A stretch of 64,000 nt of DNA from Strigops habroptila. Lineage: Eukaryota; Chordata; Aves; Psittaciformes; Psittacidae. Below are positions 38,351 through 51,191 of the stretch, in pieces. Every line of letters starts with the position of its first letter. Position 1 is the first letter of the stretch. The notes under the pieces are model-generated. The model was not told the origin of the DNA. It saw nothing but the letters and a program-made list of their open reading frames with translations, and ran no database searches. The stretch spans positions 9,938,992-10,002,991 of the forward strand of contig NC_044283.2 of the NCBI RefSeq assembly GCF_004027225.2, written 5' to 3'. The position numbers and the translations under genes are program-made.

Positions 38351-39107
38351 GAAACGGAAAATCATAATAAGAAAGGTCCGTGGTTTATTTATTTATATTT
38401 TACATAACACGGTTGCATTGGGGCTGTAGGAAATTAACATCTTTCTCTTCAGCTGGTGGTACGGCTTGAATCAATGTGGTTCGTGCATCTCACTCTTTTG
38501 TGAAAGGTTATTGCCAGATTGCAAGAGTGTGAGCAGGGGCAGAATGTGGCCCACTGCTTGTGTTGCACAATGTTTAATACAGTGAGTAAGTGGTGTTTCT
38601 CTGGGATAACTGCTGGCAGAATTTAGCCCTATATAGAAACCAGCTCAAAATGCTTGTTTTACAGCAGAGCAATTTATTCACAGTTCTAAGCATCTCGCAG
38701 CCTTTTTTTAACTCATTGAATAATCCTTTTAGGTTCCCCATAAAGCAGGTGAAATGCTTCTGCTGCAGTCCTAAGGCAGAACACAGGCTGCATAAATAGC
38801 ATCTAAATTACTAGGAATACCAAATACACATACAGTAATACATACCTACAAAGGCAAATTCATACTGACAGGACTGCAGTGTGTGCTTATCAGCAGCAGA
38901 ACATCTCGGGGAAAAAAAAAAGTGGCTTTATATTGAAACTGTATATACGTTTCTCTCTATATTTAAACACTTAAATGCTATTTTCTGCGTGTTGTTAAAC
39001 CCAGATGCAGGCTCCTTTTTAATGAGCCTGCCTGCTTAAACATTTATTAGCTTAGAGATGTATAGTTTTCCTAAAGCTGGCTGATTCTTTTTGCAGCATA
39101 TCTTTGC

Positions 39108-39135
39108 AAAAAAAAAAAAAAGGCTTTTTTTTTTT
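39108..39135. repeat. Poly-A/poly-T inverted repeat
   Basis: Fourteen A, then GGC, then eleven T form a simple hairpin-capable tract, about 550 bases upstream of the MSANTD1 start codon. Confidence 0.85.
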
Positions 39136-39306
39136 GTATACATGGTCTCAGTCCTTGCAACCTCCTAGAGAGTCTGTCAAGGCGCAACTTAAAAGCTCGT
39201 TCAGGCGACCATGACCCCCTGCTAGCAGATTGTCTGCCTAAAAGGTAAGGGAAAGCTAAAAAAGAAGTAGAAACTTAAAAGTAGCTTCTCAAAGGCTGCA
39301 TAGATC

Positions 39307-39323
39307 TTTTTTTTTTTTTTTTT
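39307..39323 (+). repeat. 17-base poly-T tract
   Basis: A run of 17 T on the plus strand upstream of the MSANTD1 start codon. It could serve as nucleosome-depleting DNA, or simply be slippage-prone. Confidence 0.9.
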
Positions 39324-39434
39324 GTTAAACCTAAAGTGTTTAAAAGCTTTAATATTGATGGCCTGTCAACTTTGTCCTGATTCTTTGGCTTTCAGTTAAA
39401 AGGTTTTTGTTGTTGTAGCTTATGCAGTTGCTCT

Positions 39435-39466
39435 GTTGCTATGGAAACGTGACATCAAAATGACGT
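39435..39466 (+). promoter_or_regulatory. MSANTD1: RFX-type X-box next to CRE-like sites
   Basis: GTTGCTATGGAAAC at 39435-39448 matches the palindromic RFX-family X-box consensus (GTTGCC, ATGG, then AAC after one free base) at all but one position. One base later, TGACATCA (39450-39457) differs by one base from the CREB/ATF site TGACGTCA, and a half-site TGACGT follows at 39461-39466. The RFX-then-CRE order and tight spacing recall the X1-X2 arrangement of known RFX/CREB promoters. It lies about 220-250 bases before the MSANTD1 start codon, so a promoter-proximal role is a reasonable inference. Binding is not shown. Confidence 0.5.
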
Positions 39467-39647
39467 TTCTCTGTTTAAAAGCTTTTAACTAAATTCCTGC
39501 CTGTCAGATGTAGGCCCCATTTTGTGCACTCAAGCTTCAAGCTGTTGCAAAAAGGTTTCATATGTTCTGTTGTCATTCAAATTCTTTATCCACATATGCA
39601 TGTCTTGCACTACAAAAAACCTAAACTAAAAACTCAATCTATATTAA

Positions 39648-39938
<291 letters not shown>

Positions 39939-40483
39939 TAAGCTTCAGTTAATTCTTTTTATTTTAAGAGATTTTAGCAGGGACAACGCAGTGATTTTTG
40001 CCTTTCAGAAAGAAGTCTCCTAGAGGAAATCTGTCGATAAAAGATTAAAGATTGTTCATATCGCTTTTAAAATTCTCTCTTGCCACTGCTGTTACGTCAT
40101 TGTTAATTTTTTCCCCCATTTCGTGTCAAACTCCGCGACAACTTTGTTTCTTTATAATCAGCTACTGTTGTAATGATGCAGAGGGATGGAAATGCATTTA
40201 GTGGGGAAAGAGCTTTATGGTTTTTTTCTCTTTGCTGAGGGGACTGGTTGTGTTAGCCTGGCAGCAGTTCCTTGCAGTGGAACTCCTGCAGTTTGAAGTG
40301 GCCAGTGAGAATCGGGAATGCAAGGCAAAGTTTAAAAAATAACTGCAAAGAAAATCATGGTTTTTTGGGGGGGGGGCTGAAGCGCCTGGATTTTGGTCTT
40401 GTGAGTTGAAGGGTTTCGCTTCACGGGGCCAAGAATAATTGAACGTCTTATTACTGAGTGACACATATTGCTATAATTATAAG

Positions 40484-40498
40484 CAGCAGCAGCAGCAG
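40484..40498 (+). repeat. Short CAG repeat (5 units)
   Basis: Five CAG triplets in intron 1 of MSANTD1. This is an ordinary short microsatellite and has nothing to do with the coding CAG tract of HTT, which lies outside the window. Confidence 0.9.
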
Positions 40499-40727
40499 TG
40501 AAAGAACTATTATATCTGCAGAGAGAGAATCAATGTGCACCGTCAATACTGCTCCAAAGGAGTCGGGGGGGAGGGCGGAGGTGTCTACAAGGAGATGATA
40601 AAGAACAGGCAGTGTTAGTCAGGAGGGGAAGTTGGCTTTAGAAAACGCAAGGCAGTTGTGCATTTGTTGTTTGCAGGGGGGAAAAATAATTAGAACTTAA
40701 CGGAAATATTTGCATATCTTCCCTCCT

Positions 40728-40757
40728 CCCCCCCCCCCCCCCCCTTTTTTTCTTTTT
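40728..40757 (+). repeat. Poly-C / poly-T tract
   Basis: A run of 17 C (40728-40744) is followed by T7, C and T5. It is a pure pyrimidine tract, hence prone to slippage and to triplex or i-motif structure, and a likely spot for assembly error. Confidence 0.9.
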
Positions 40758-42394
40758 GGAATTCTTATCTCTGTGAGGCACAAACTGCCTCACACTGGAA
40801 ATCCTGAGTGGTGATTTTAGCTATGTGCTTGTAATGCAAGAAAATCAAATATGTGACTCTTTCATTTAATCTCTCCTCAAAGCTCGTATTAATAATAAAA
40901 AAGGTTATTACAGCAGGCAACCATGTTAAAACTGCTCGCTTTTCTGTAAGGCGCCCTTGCTGTATTTAATGCAGAGACTACTCATCAAATAGAAAACTAG
41001 GGAAAATCCTGTAAACCCCTTAACTTTGAATGTCCTCCTTCTGCATTTGTATGATCCGCGAGCATAATCTTTAACGTCATTTCCCACAATATTAAACTTG
41101 ATGTTTTGCAGCAAATGCTAATGTCTCCGAAATGTTTCGCTAACCCTGCTGTAATCCTTTGCAATTTTCTTCACCCAGACTGTAGAGGAGAAAGCTGGAA
41201 GTAAGATGAATTTTTGCCCAGCATCACCCAGCAATTCAGACTCGGATGCAGATTTAGAAGTCGGGAGTTGCTGGCTACCAGGCCTTTGCTTAGTCTGCTA
41301 AATCTGCTGTCCTCCCTGCTGGGAAATGTATCTCACAGCACCGATATTTTACAGGTGTCTAGCAACACTGCATGATATTTAAGTGCTGTAATTGCCAAGT
41401 GGAATAGGTTGTTTCTGTCCGTCTTTGTTCTGAATTTTCAGCGTTGTCATCAGTCAGACCATCTCAGCTTTTCTAATTAATGTACTTTAAAGTTGCATCG
41501 GAGGAAGGGAGGAAACAAAATCACTCACATGCACTCTCTGTGTGTGTGGGGAAACAGCACTTTTTGTTTTAAATCCTTCTTATGTTTCTGTGAACTTCTA
41601 AGATTGCTTCTGTGGCATGTTGTCATGCTGCTTTTCTATTTTGCAGTGCTTTGCAGCTCCCTGCTTATTGATTCAGATGCTAATTTGGGAGAGTTAGGAA
41701 ACTGCCGTGCACTGTCACGGTGCTGTTTCATTTTGTACTCTTGAATATGAAATGCATCTTTCTTATTGTTTGTTCTTATCCAAAGCACACCTGTATGCTT
41801 TGCTTTCAAGGCGAGGTGGGAGAGAGAACAGCAAAGAACAAAAGCTATGGGTTATAATTTCTCGTTTTCTGGGCACTTTTTATTGGTGTGTGAGGATAAG
41901 AAACGTTGTGATGAAACTGTAAATGATGTGAGTTACCACCGAGTGCTGACTTTGCTGTGAGGCAGCTGAGTTTTAACCCATGTTTTGGTGCCTGCAGGAT
42001 ACTTGTGGAAGATGCTTTACCTCACTGTATTTCTGGGCATCATCGCTGCACTGTGGCATAAATTGAAAAAGGAAGATCCTGACAGTGGGAAATGCTCTAT
42101 TTGAGATATTTTGTAGTGGTTACATAGGGCTAGTAAGCATGACGTGGGAGAATGTAGTGCTGGTAGCAGCACCCTCGGGTTTTTCTGCACCTGAGGGGTT
42201 ATTTCTTCCTGCCACTTCAGGGTCCTTTACTTTCTTAGGCAAGTCTTTACAGTGTTGCAAAGCTGCTATGGTCTCTAATCTTACTTTAATAGCCCTAAAT
42301 GAAATTAATTAGAATATTTAATAAGATCATACTATTATTTAGCTATGTGCCACAATGTCATAAAGGAAAATAAAATTGCTGTCCTACAAATTGC

Positions 42395-42433
42395 TATATA
42401 TATATGTATATGCATGTATACATATATGTATAT
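42395..42433. repeat. AT-rich palindromic microsatellite
   Basis: ATATATGTATA at 42400-42410 and TATACATATAT at 42417-42427 are exact complements around TGCATG, within a TA/GTAT simple repeat. It can form a cruciform. Confidence 0.88.
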
Positions 42434-44532
42434 TTTTTTCTATACAAGGAAAAGCGGTAATTGAATATTTCTACTAGCCCATTCAGTGTTAAAAGTGTTG
42501 TCAGTGGCATGTCTTATCTTGGGACACCTCTTGAAACAGATGCTAATTATCTGAAACATTAAAGGATCTAAAGTAGAAAACAGTGAACACATTTATAATG
42601 GTGCTTTCCAGTTTGAGGATCCCAGAGCATTTTAAGATACGGCTCTATAAATTACTGTTTTGCTTATTTTGCTCAGGAAAAGCCATTACTCATTGTCCAG
42701 AAAGAGTCAAAGTTAGACAAACGTTCATAGGTGTAAGGGAGGAGCATTTCTTAGCCAGTGATTAATTAGTGCAGTTGCTGGAGCTAATGCACCTACATGC
42801 ATGCTTATGGTGGCTCAGAGGTCAGTATGGGCTCACAGCCCAGGTATTCACCCTGAGTCTGGGTGTGTTTGGATCCTATGTGGAATGTTTTGCTGTCCGA
42901 TAAACTTAGTTCAGGTGTAGTTTAGTGCGTGTGAGCATGTGTCATAAAACAATTTTAGAGTGATCATATCCCATTCCTCTACATCTGAGGTAAAAACATT
43001 ACTCAGATATTAAAATGCTATTGTAGAAATCTATTTTATGGCATTATTTCCTCCTTGAATTCTTGTGTTTATTTCTGACTGCCCTATGTTTCAATGAGGT
43101 GACAAGGGAATGAGAAGATGTTTAGAACACAATTAGGCTGAAATGTGGAAATCTTGCTTTATTAAGAGAAATGGAAAAGTTTGTGACTCGCTTGGAAAGA
43201 AGGTAAAGAAATATAAAGGAGTTCTGGAGGTGCATAAAAATATACAGTACTATTTTCAGAATATAGAGCAGGTATTTCTTTTGCCATAATACAAGAAGTT
43301 ATTTATTGGAATTGCAAGGCAAGAAGTTAGTTAGTCATATAAATGAAAATAGTCATATGAATTTGTGTAACACCACATAATATGCACGTGGAACTCATTA
43401 CCACTGAAAATCATTGACATCAAGAGAGTGGTAGGTTGTTTTATTATTATTTTTACTAAAGATCAGGTTTATTAAACGAAAATACAGACACTGTCTTCAG
43501 ATTAGACAGAGTTATAAAAGACAGTGAGTTTCAGGATATTACTAGCTGTTGATGGAAAAGTAATCAAGTGTCTTTATGGGCAAATGTGCCCCCAAAACTT
43601 GTCCATCAAAATGATTGAAGTATTCAGCACTGACCTTTGTCAGAAGTGAGGCAGCGGGACGATGGGCTGACCTGGGAGCAATTCCTGTATTCCTCTGCAT
43701 TACTGTAGTCCAGGTGCACTTGGAGGAAACTATTCAGGGAAAAATATACCACGACCTGAAATAATTCTTACTGGAGTCTCAGTGTATTAAAGTACTGTTT
43801 CATCCACTCTGGAAATGTGGCTGGGTGGAAAATTCTGCACAGCACCATAGGTGGAAGGAAAACTTTTTTTTTGCAGGTGCATTGGGATAAAATTCTGCTT
43901 TTAGGAATTGCTGTGGTATCCAAAATACCTGCTGTGGGAAGGTCAGCCACCAGGATTTTAATGTTCAGTTTTAAAGACATCTGTGTGGTGAGCTGCGTGA
44001 ACCTCCCTATTTATCTGCCTTGGAAGGCGGAAGGGCTGAGTCAATTCCTGCTGGAATTCAAAGTTAAGCTTTCTGATGTGCTGGTCATCAAAAGTTTTGC
44101 TGAGATTAGCAAGCCAGCTCTTGCAGTTTAGCATTACTTAAGAGTATGTGCTGAATTCTTGCTATTATGTAGGCTACTTGGGGCATTCAGCACATATGGA
44201 ACTGTAATTAGTCCTCCTAAAAGAAGCTGTCCTGTCACCGCTCATATGCTGATCTCAGTGTATAACAGTGCACTGTATCTGTTGTTAGATTTCCACTGAC
44301 ATAATGCACACTGGCTTATAGAAAGGAAAAGGGTTTGTAAAGCTTTTACAGGGGGCCACAGTTTTGACTGATTCCTTCTGATGTTTAAGAACTGTGTGAA
44401 TGTAAATTTATTACTTTCAAAACCATCACCCTCCCCAAAGCCTAGAAACCAGGCTGCAGCTGTTGCTTTTTGATTTGAATCGCAGTCAATTAATGTTAAT
44501 GATTGGTAAATTTGAATCAGTCTCATGATTTG

Positions 44533-44559
44533 AATAAAAGATTAGTCTAATCTTTTATT
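44533..44559. repeat. Perfect 27-base palindrome
   Basis: AATAAAAGATTAG, one central T, then CTAATCTTTTATT: the 13-base arms are exactly complementary. Each strand therefore begins with AATAAA, a poly(A) hexamer in both directions. The centre GATTAGTCTAATC carries two inverted GATTA/TAATC cores of the type bound by paired-class (OTX/PITX-like) homeodomains. Function is not shown. Confidence 0.9.
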
Positions 44560-46315
44560 TTCGTGTGTACATGATAGCAATTAAACTTTGCTGCTTGTGT
44601 AATCCGTTGCTCTACTCTGACATTAAACAACTGAATATTTGACCTCTGTTACAGCAAGTGATAAAATATAAGTGCAGCCAAATTACTGCAGAAAGTTGAA
44701 TTTGAATATTTTATCTTCCTCTTTAATTTCAATAATTTATAGCAGATGCTCAACTTAGGTCTGTACTTTCATACATCTTTCTTTTCCTCGCCATTGATTG
44801 GTTCATGAACAGTTGCTATTTATTATTTATTTTGAAAGCTTTTCTCAGAAACCCCAGGAGATGGATCTTGTATCCATTCCTTAAGGCAAGTAGTAATATC
44901 AAACACTGTAATAATAGTAAAAGAGCAATACTGTTTTGAGCAAAGCCTAAAAAAACCCGGCAAGTTAGAGATTGCTTGCTTTTTACTGACTAAATAATGA
45001 TGATTTAAAAGAACTCTTTCGAACATAATATTGTAATAATCTTATTTTAGAAGGTGGATTAATAGACACTGAATAAAGTCTGAAGAAAGGTCAATGGCAG
45101 CACAAATTACTCACCTGTTGTCTCAGCCCATTCAACGGAGCGTTTTGGCAGCAGGATCTCAAAGCCCATAAATTCATTCACTTCTCTGCAATAAGAAAAG
45201 CAACCACCTTTCAGATTACCTGGGTTGAAATGTTTTTCATACTTCAGATATTTGTCCACTGGAAACTTGATTTTGATCCTTGAGTTTTAGGAGGGAGTTC
45301 TCAGTTGCCTCTGCTCTCAGCTGGTTTTTAATAGAGCCTCATGAAACAGCAACAGGTCTAGATAAACTCACTGTGACTTTATTTTGTGAGCTCTGCTGAC
45401 TTTCTCAGTTACCCCTGTTTTTTACCTAATTTTTCTGCCTGGCTTGCTCACTCAGGCAGTGATTTCCCCAATTTCAAAGTGTTGAATGTTTGGCTCATCT
45501 TTCTCTCTCATTTCCGGACTGTTGCATCCCAGCCTTACCGTTGTCCTGGTCCTTTTTAAGGTTTTCATTTTTCATTAAAACAAACCAAACCACAGAGAAA
45601 CAAAACAAAAAAAAACCCCCCAGCTTTACATTGTGGTTGCACAAGATCTGCTGTGATCAGGTGTGGTAGTTATGCTTACCTTGATGCAGACAAAACCTCT
45701 CAGCTGTCTCACAAGGTTTTCTGGACTTCTGAGAGTTGTAGAAAAAAATATTTAAAAATCAGTGAATCCAAACCTTGATATTAATATTACAAAGTTAGCC
45801 ATTCGCTTTGTTTTTACCAGAAGGCTAAACCATCACCCCTATTGTGGTGAATGTTCTTCCTCTTTTCCTCCACCTGCAGCGTTCCTAATTCTTTTCCAAA
45901 GGACTGACACTCCCTCCCCCCTTATCTTCACATCTCTCCATCTATTTCATCCTTTTTTCTTTATGTGCGAGCCAGACACCATACAGGTAGATGGTTGCTT
46001 CTGGTGCTGCTTTTAAGCTCACGAAATTGTCTTGCCTACCTCCTGGTAGTGATCCTTTTTTTTTTAGCCCAGAGCTATGGTAAGCAGTCAGAAGTAGAAG
46101 AATTAGTATCCATTCAATGCAGTCAGAGCCAGAGAAATACCTGGTTTTATATAGCTGCAATTCTACAGCTGTGTGGGCAGATAATAAACAACAGCTCTTC
46201 CTTCAAAATCATGATAGTTTTGTAAAGAAATAGGATCTGGGTACACAGCTGAGCTCAGACATAAAAACCAAAGTACTGATTTGCTCAGGCAAAATACCTG
46301 CTCCTGAAAACTTTT

Positions 46316-46479
46316 CATAGAAATATAGAATGGTTTCAGTTGGCAGGAACCTTTAAAGGTCACGTAGTCCAACCCTCATGCCATGGGCTGGGATATCTTC
46401 AACTAGGTCAGGTTGCTCAGAGCCCCATCCAACTTGACTTCGAATGTTTCCAGGGATTGGGGCATCTACCACCAAATCA
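46316..46479 (-). mobile_element. CR1 LINE 3' end (minus orientation)
   Basis: On the plus strand this is the reverse complement of a CR1 3' terminus: CATAGAAATATAGAATGGTT, TTGGCAGGAACCTTTAAAGG, AGTCCAACCCTCATGCCATG, GGTTGCTCAGAGCCCCATCC and CCAGGGATTGGGGCATCTAC in order. It is a short, 5'-truncated, diverged copy in intron 1 of MSANTD1. The end nearer the CR1 5' side fades out around 46480-46530. Confidence 0.93.
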
Positions 46480-48178
46480 TGGCATGGCTAAGGTGTGCAC
46501 ACACATGGCTTTTTGCTGTCTCACCCATGGAGATGACCAGCCATGGTAAATGTGTTGCAACGAGCAGCTGAGGATAGTAATGTTTTAAACCCCATTGCTT
46601 GAACATATTTGGGATTTCAACATGGGCAGACAAATGTGGAATGTGGGACTTGGCTAGTAGCTTATAGTAGTTTAATTGATATGTTTTTTGTGCAAATAGC
46701 CTAAATAATTGAACTAAAAATGATCAATATCAAATGATGGTTGCTGTCAGCCTCGTATTTAGCTATTTTGTTTCTGTGCTGGACAGATATATGTGCATTT
46801 GTGCTAGATATTCCCTGACTATGAAGTCGCAGCAGTAGGTTGCAAAATATGTATGAAATTAAAATTTTGAATGCATAGAGGGCATAAAAATCCGGATGGC
46901 TGAGGAGGCTTTGCTATGCAGGACTGTGGTGTGCATTTCTAAGTAGCTGGAAAAGCTCACCAGACCTTGCAAGAACAAGGAAAAAAGAATCCTTACATGG
47001 CTTTAAAATCTAAGCAAATCTTTTTGCTTTTTTCCCTCACTAGTGGATTTCCCCTTACCCTAGGCTAACCGCTGTCTAAAAGGAAGAACTTGAAGTTCTC
47101 ACTTTTAAGTTTGGCACCATTTTTATCGTGTTTACATGTTATTTAATTCTATCCTTTGCAGGACCGGTGTGGGCAGGATGGATTCTGAGGATGAAAAACC
47201 TGAAAGGCTTCAAGAAAAGGGGGTGGGCCAGGTGTCCAGGAATAGTTTTTATCCTTTTTTTCTGCACATGGAAAGCTGTGAGAATTAGATTTGGTTCAGC
47301 TTTTTGTTAATTTAAATGAAATCTGGTTTATGAAAATGGAGCATTTGTCACTGGTCTTGCCTTTCCTGTCATGTTACCTTGCTGCATTTTGATTTAGAGT
47401 AGCAAGATCCCAGCTGGGAAAGGGAAATAAAAAGAAAGTTTGGGTCTCTAGCTGGGCACTGGAGTTTACTTGAGATGTATAATTCATCTATATACCTCAG
47501 TCTTATATTTCTCAGTAAAAATAAAATAAGAATGAGTATCAAGTGGGATAGCGGTGAACTTTGGATTAGGACTGATCAACAGATCTCATAATAAGATGCA
47601 TGTGAAAGACAAGTTCATGGCTGATACTCCTTTCACTGTCACTGTAATGGTTTTGTGCATGCTGTTTATAATGCATTATTAACTGTTTTTGTTAGGGTTA
47701 TTTCTGTAAATTAATAAAATTCTATACTTCTTCCTACACCGATCATTATTCTGTAACAGATGAACAGACATCCCCCATCTCATGGTTGTTATTAGGATGT
47801 TTACCTAGGCAATCCAGAGCTTTTAGGCAACATTAGGAAAAGGATATGGATTATGTTTATAGTCACTTGTATTCATCATGGAAAATAAATATTTATTCTT
47901 GAAAGCATGGAAGGACAGGGTTGCCCATAGTTTGGATAAGGCTGTGATGTGTTGCCTACTCTAGTTGTCAGGGACTGCTGTTAGATTGATTAGTCTTGTA
48001 CTCTCTAAGAAGAAGAAAAATTATTCTACAACCAACAGTGCGGTTTCCATTAGAAGCTGTAGTGATCTTTATTTGTATTGAAATTCATTTGGGGTTTACA
48101 TGCAACTTCTAATCACAGGGCAAAACTAGGAAAAGAAACTGAAAGGCATCATTGGAGATTAAAAAAAAAAGTGTCTGA

Positions 48179-48595
<417 letters not shown>

Positions 48596-50907
48596 TAGCA
48601 TCTATTTCCCCCCGTTTCTTGTTTCTCACAGGATGAACCGGGTCTGCAGTGTAAAGGGGACACTCTAGCTGCTGTATCTTTTCTGTAAATCACAAACGAG
48701 ATCTGTTCCCCAGTCTCAGCCACTTCATTGAATTAGGGCATTTTCTTTATTCCTTTATGAGAGACTGGAAGGGAGCAGGAGGACCGGGCAAAAAGTTGTA
48801 TAATATTGCCAAAACTCAGCACGTATATCACGGCTCACACGAGGTAGAGTGTTTATAATAGGAGTATAGGCATGTTCAAGAGAGCTCTGCAGTGTGAGCA
48901 GAGATATATAGCTTAGATGATTTTTGGCATGCTCTAGTTTTGCTTTTGGTGCGAGTATGAAATTTCTCTGGCTTCACCTATTATTAAAATAGTGAAAAGA
49001 TGCCAAGTAAATATTTCTGTGGACACCGAAGTGCTACTCATGCAGTTTGGAAGTGCATTGCAACATTTTAAATACAATTGAGAATGTCACTTTTTCAAAG
49101 TAAATGCTAGTTTGAGAATGCAAACATGTTCCCTTTTTGTTGATAAGATTGGAGTTCTCTGAAAGGCAGCGTTTTAACAAAAGGCAGGCTTGTACACTTG
49201 ATACAATTTTTAGACTTTACTGATCTCATTTTTCACCCAGAGTGGTGTGAAATAAGAGCTCATTACAGTTTTCTGGCAGGAAAAACAGTTGGTCCTGGAG
49301 ATCCTTATCGTGAGCCTGTGAGGCTTTTACTATAACAGTGAAATTATCTGTCAGTCATGCAACTGAGAAGGTGTTGAGCTGGAAGAAGAACCAACCTAAC
49401 AAGTTTGGATTATTGATTCCAGGCCTACTCTTGGATGAATAAAACTAGGGTAAATTCATTCAATCACTCAACCAAATAGCCCTTGAATAGCTGATTATTA
49501 TTTAAAACTTATTTTTTTTTTTGGCAACTGAATATATATTAGTGTTTATAATTCTTGAACTGTAGCAACCTTTTTGTTCACAAGCAACAATTGTTTTTCA
49601 TCCTAGTTCAAAGGTGAGCAGTAGCTACCGCTTGAGAGAGTAGTATAACATTTCAGGTGAGCATCATGATCAGATTAAAAATTAGAAGGCGGTCGTGATA
49701 TTATCTGGGAGGAGAAAAAATGATGTTCCAGTAGGGGGGATTGAAAAGCTTGTGCAGCTTTGACCTGTTTAATTTAGCCTCGTGAATGAGAGAGGAGTAG
49801 GGAACTCTTTCTTGGCCAGAAGGAAAATACAGCGCTTGCTAATGGTATCAGCTGGGTTAAAATCACTTAGAGCTACTATGGTGAGACATGGAAGATAGTT
49901 CTTTTAGTTTCTAATGGAAAATTACGAACTGAGAAGCAATTTTCAGCTTAAGCAATTAGTGTGTCATCCTGTATTTGAAAAACACTTTGAAATAGTCAGC
50001 AAGAGAGAAAAGAACTACCATACAAACTCTGGGTGTATCTTCGCATTTCTGTAAATGCCCTTGACCCTAAATGGTACACAATTGATCTGACAGATTCAAA
50101 AGAGGAACTAAAGACAATACTGGGATTTGAAATTAAAAGAATGTTTCAGGTTCTTAATTTCTCTCTCAATTTTTGTATTTTACAGCTATGCAAAGCACTT
50201 ATATTGAAACATATTTTGAAAAATACACACATGCAGGTCTATGTGAAATCCAGAGGCATTTTACAGCTGTATGTTTTAAAACTGTATATTCCTTCTTTTT
50301 CTATGCAACAGACTGCACAGTTCAGTCAAGTGTGCAAAGTAAGTTTATGCTATGGGATTTTTTCTTCAGTAATGAAAATCATGATGTTATGGCAACAGTT
50401 GATAGTCAAGAAAACCTCAATCAATACTTCTTTTTAAGTCAACTTTTAAACATCTGAAAACTTTAGTGTTATTCATTTAAAATCTCAAACACAGCGTTTG
50501 ACTGTCAGGTTCCTATTTGTCACAGTATCATTGAACATAGCAGGAGGCTACTTGGCTATATAAATTATGACTTAAAATTATTGATTTTAATTTATGATAG
50601 AGAAATATGTCAAGATTTATACTTCAGTCAATACATACATACCCTCAAGCTAAAAATAGTTGAAACTATGTTTCTTTGCATTTTATTTTAAATTCTTTGA
50701 GTTTGGGACAGAATTGTGCTAGTTAGTGGCAATACAAGTATTGTGGGATAAAATTAATTTTTATTTTTGTTGCAATTTGCAGATGAAGAAAACATTTAGA
50801 ATCCCCATTTCCCTTTAATGGGGCGCCTGCTATTTGTTTAGTATTGTTCTACTGCAGCTCTCGGGCTTCAACAAAGCTTGTATTGTACCGCAGTGTCCAT
50901 ACAGCAG

Positions 50908-50940
50908 CTGACAGTAATAGAATCATTCTATTATTGTCAG
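50908..50940. repeat. Near-perfect 33-base palindrome
   Basis: CTGACAGTAATAGAAT, one central C, then ATTCTATTATTGTCAG: 15 of 16 arm positions are complementary, and the sixteenth is a G-T (G-U) pair. A partial third copy, ATAATAGAATG, follows at once at 50941. It lies in intron 2 of MSANTD1. Confidence 0.9.
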
Positions 50941-51191
50941 ATAATAGAATGCAATGTTTTGGAGTCTTGTAGTGCAGCTTAAACTTTTAAAATCAGAATT
51001 CCTGACACCACTGTAAATGACTTTTTATCTGATTGAAAACTGGTTTTTCACCCTGTGGACTAATTTATAGTCTCTATTTTCATTGTTGAAGTAATGACAG
51101 AATGTAATTACACAGACTGTGAGTGTGGTTCAGTCTTCATCTCTTCTGCCATTTCTATTGTACTGAAGATGGGGGTGAAAGAGTTACTTTT

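Noticed and set aside
40484..40498. CAG repeat close to HTT
   Set aside because: It is five units in an intron of MSANTD1, on the far side of HTT from its polyglutamine exon. It is unrelated to that tract.
50033..50457. Open frames of 134 and 94 codons in MSANTD1 intron 2
   Set aside because: The sequence is AT-rich with Phe/Ile/Lys-biased peptides and no motif, and the frames overlap each other. They are consistent with chance.
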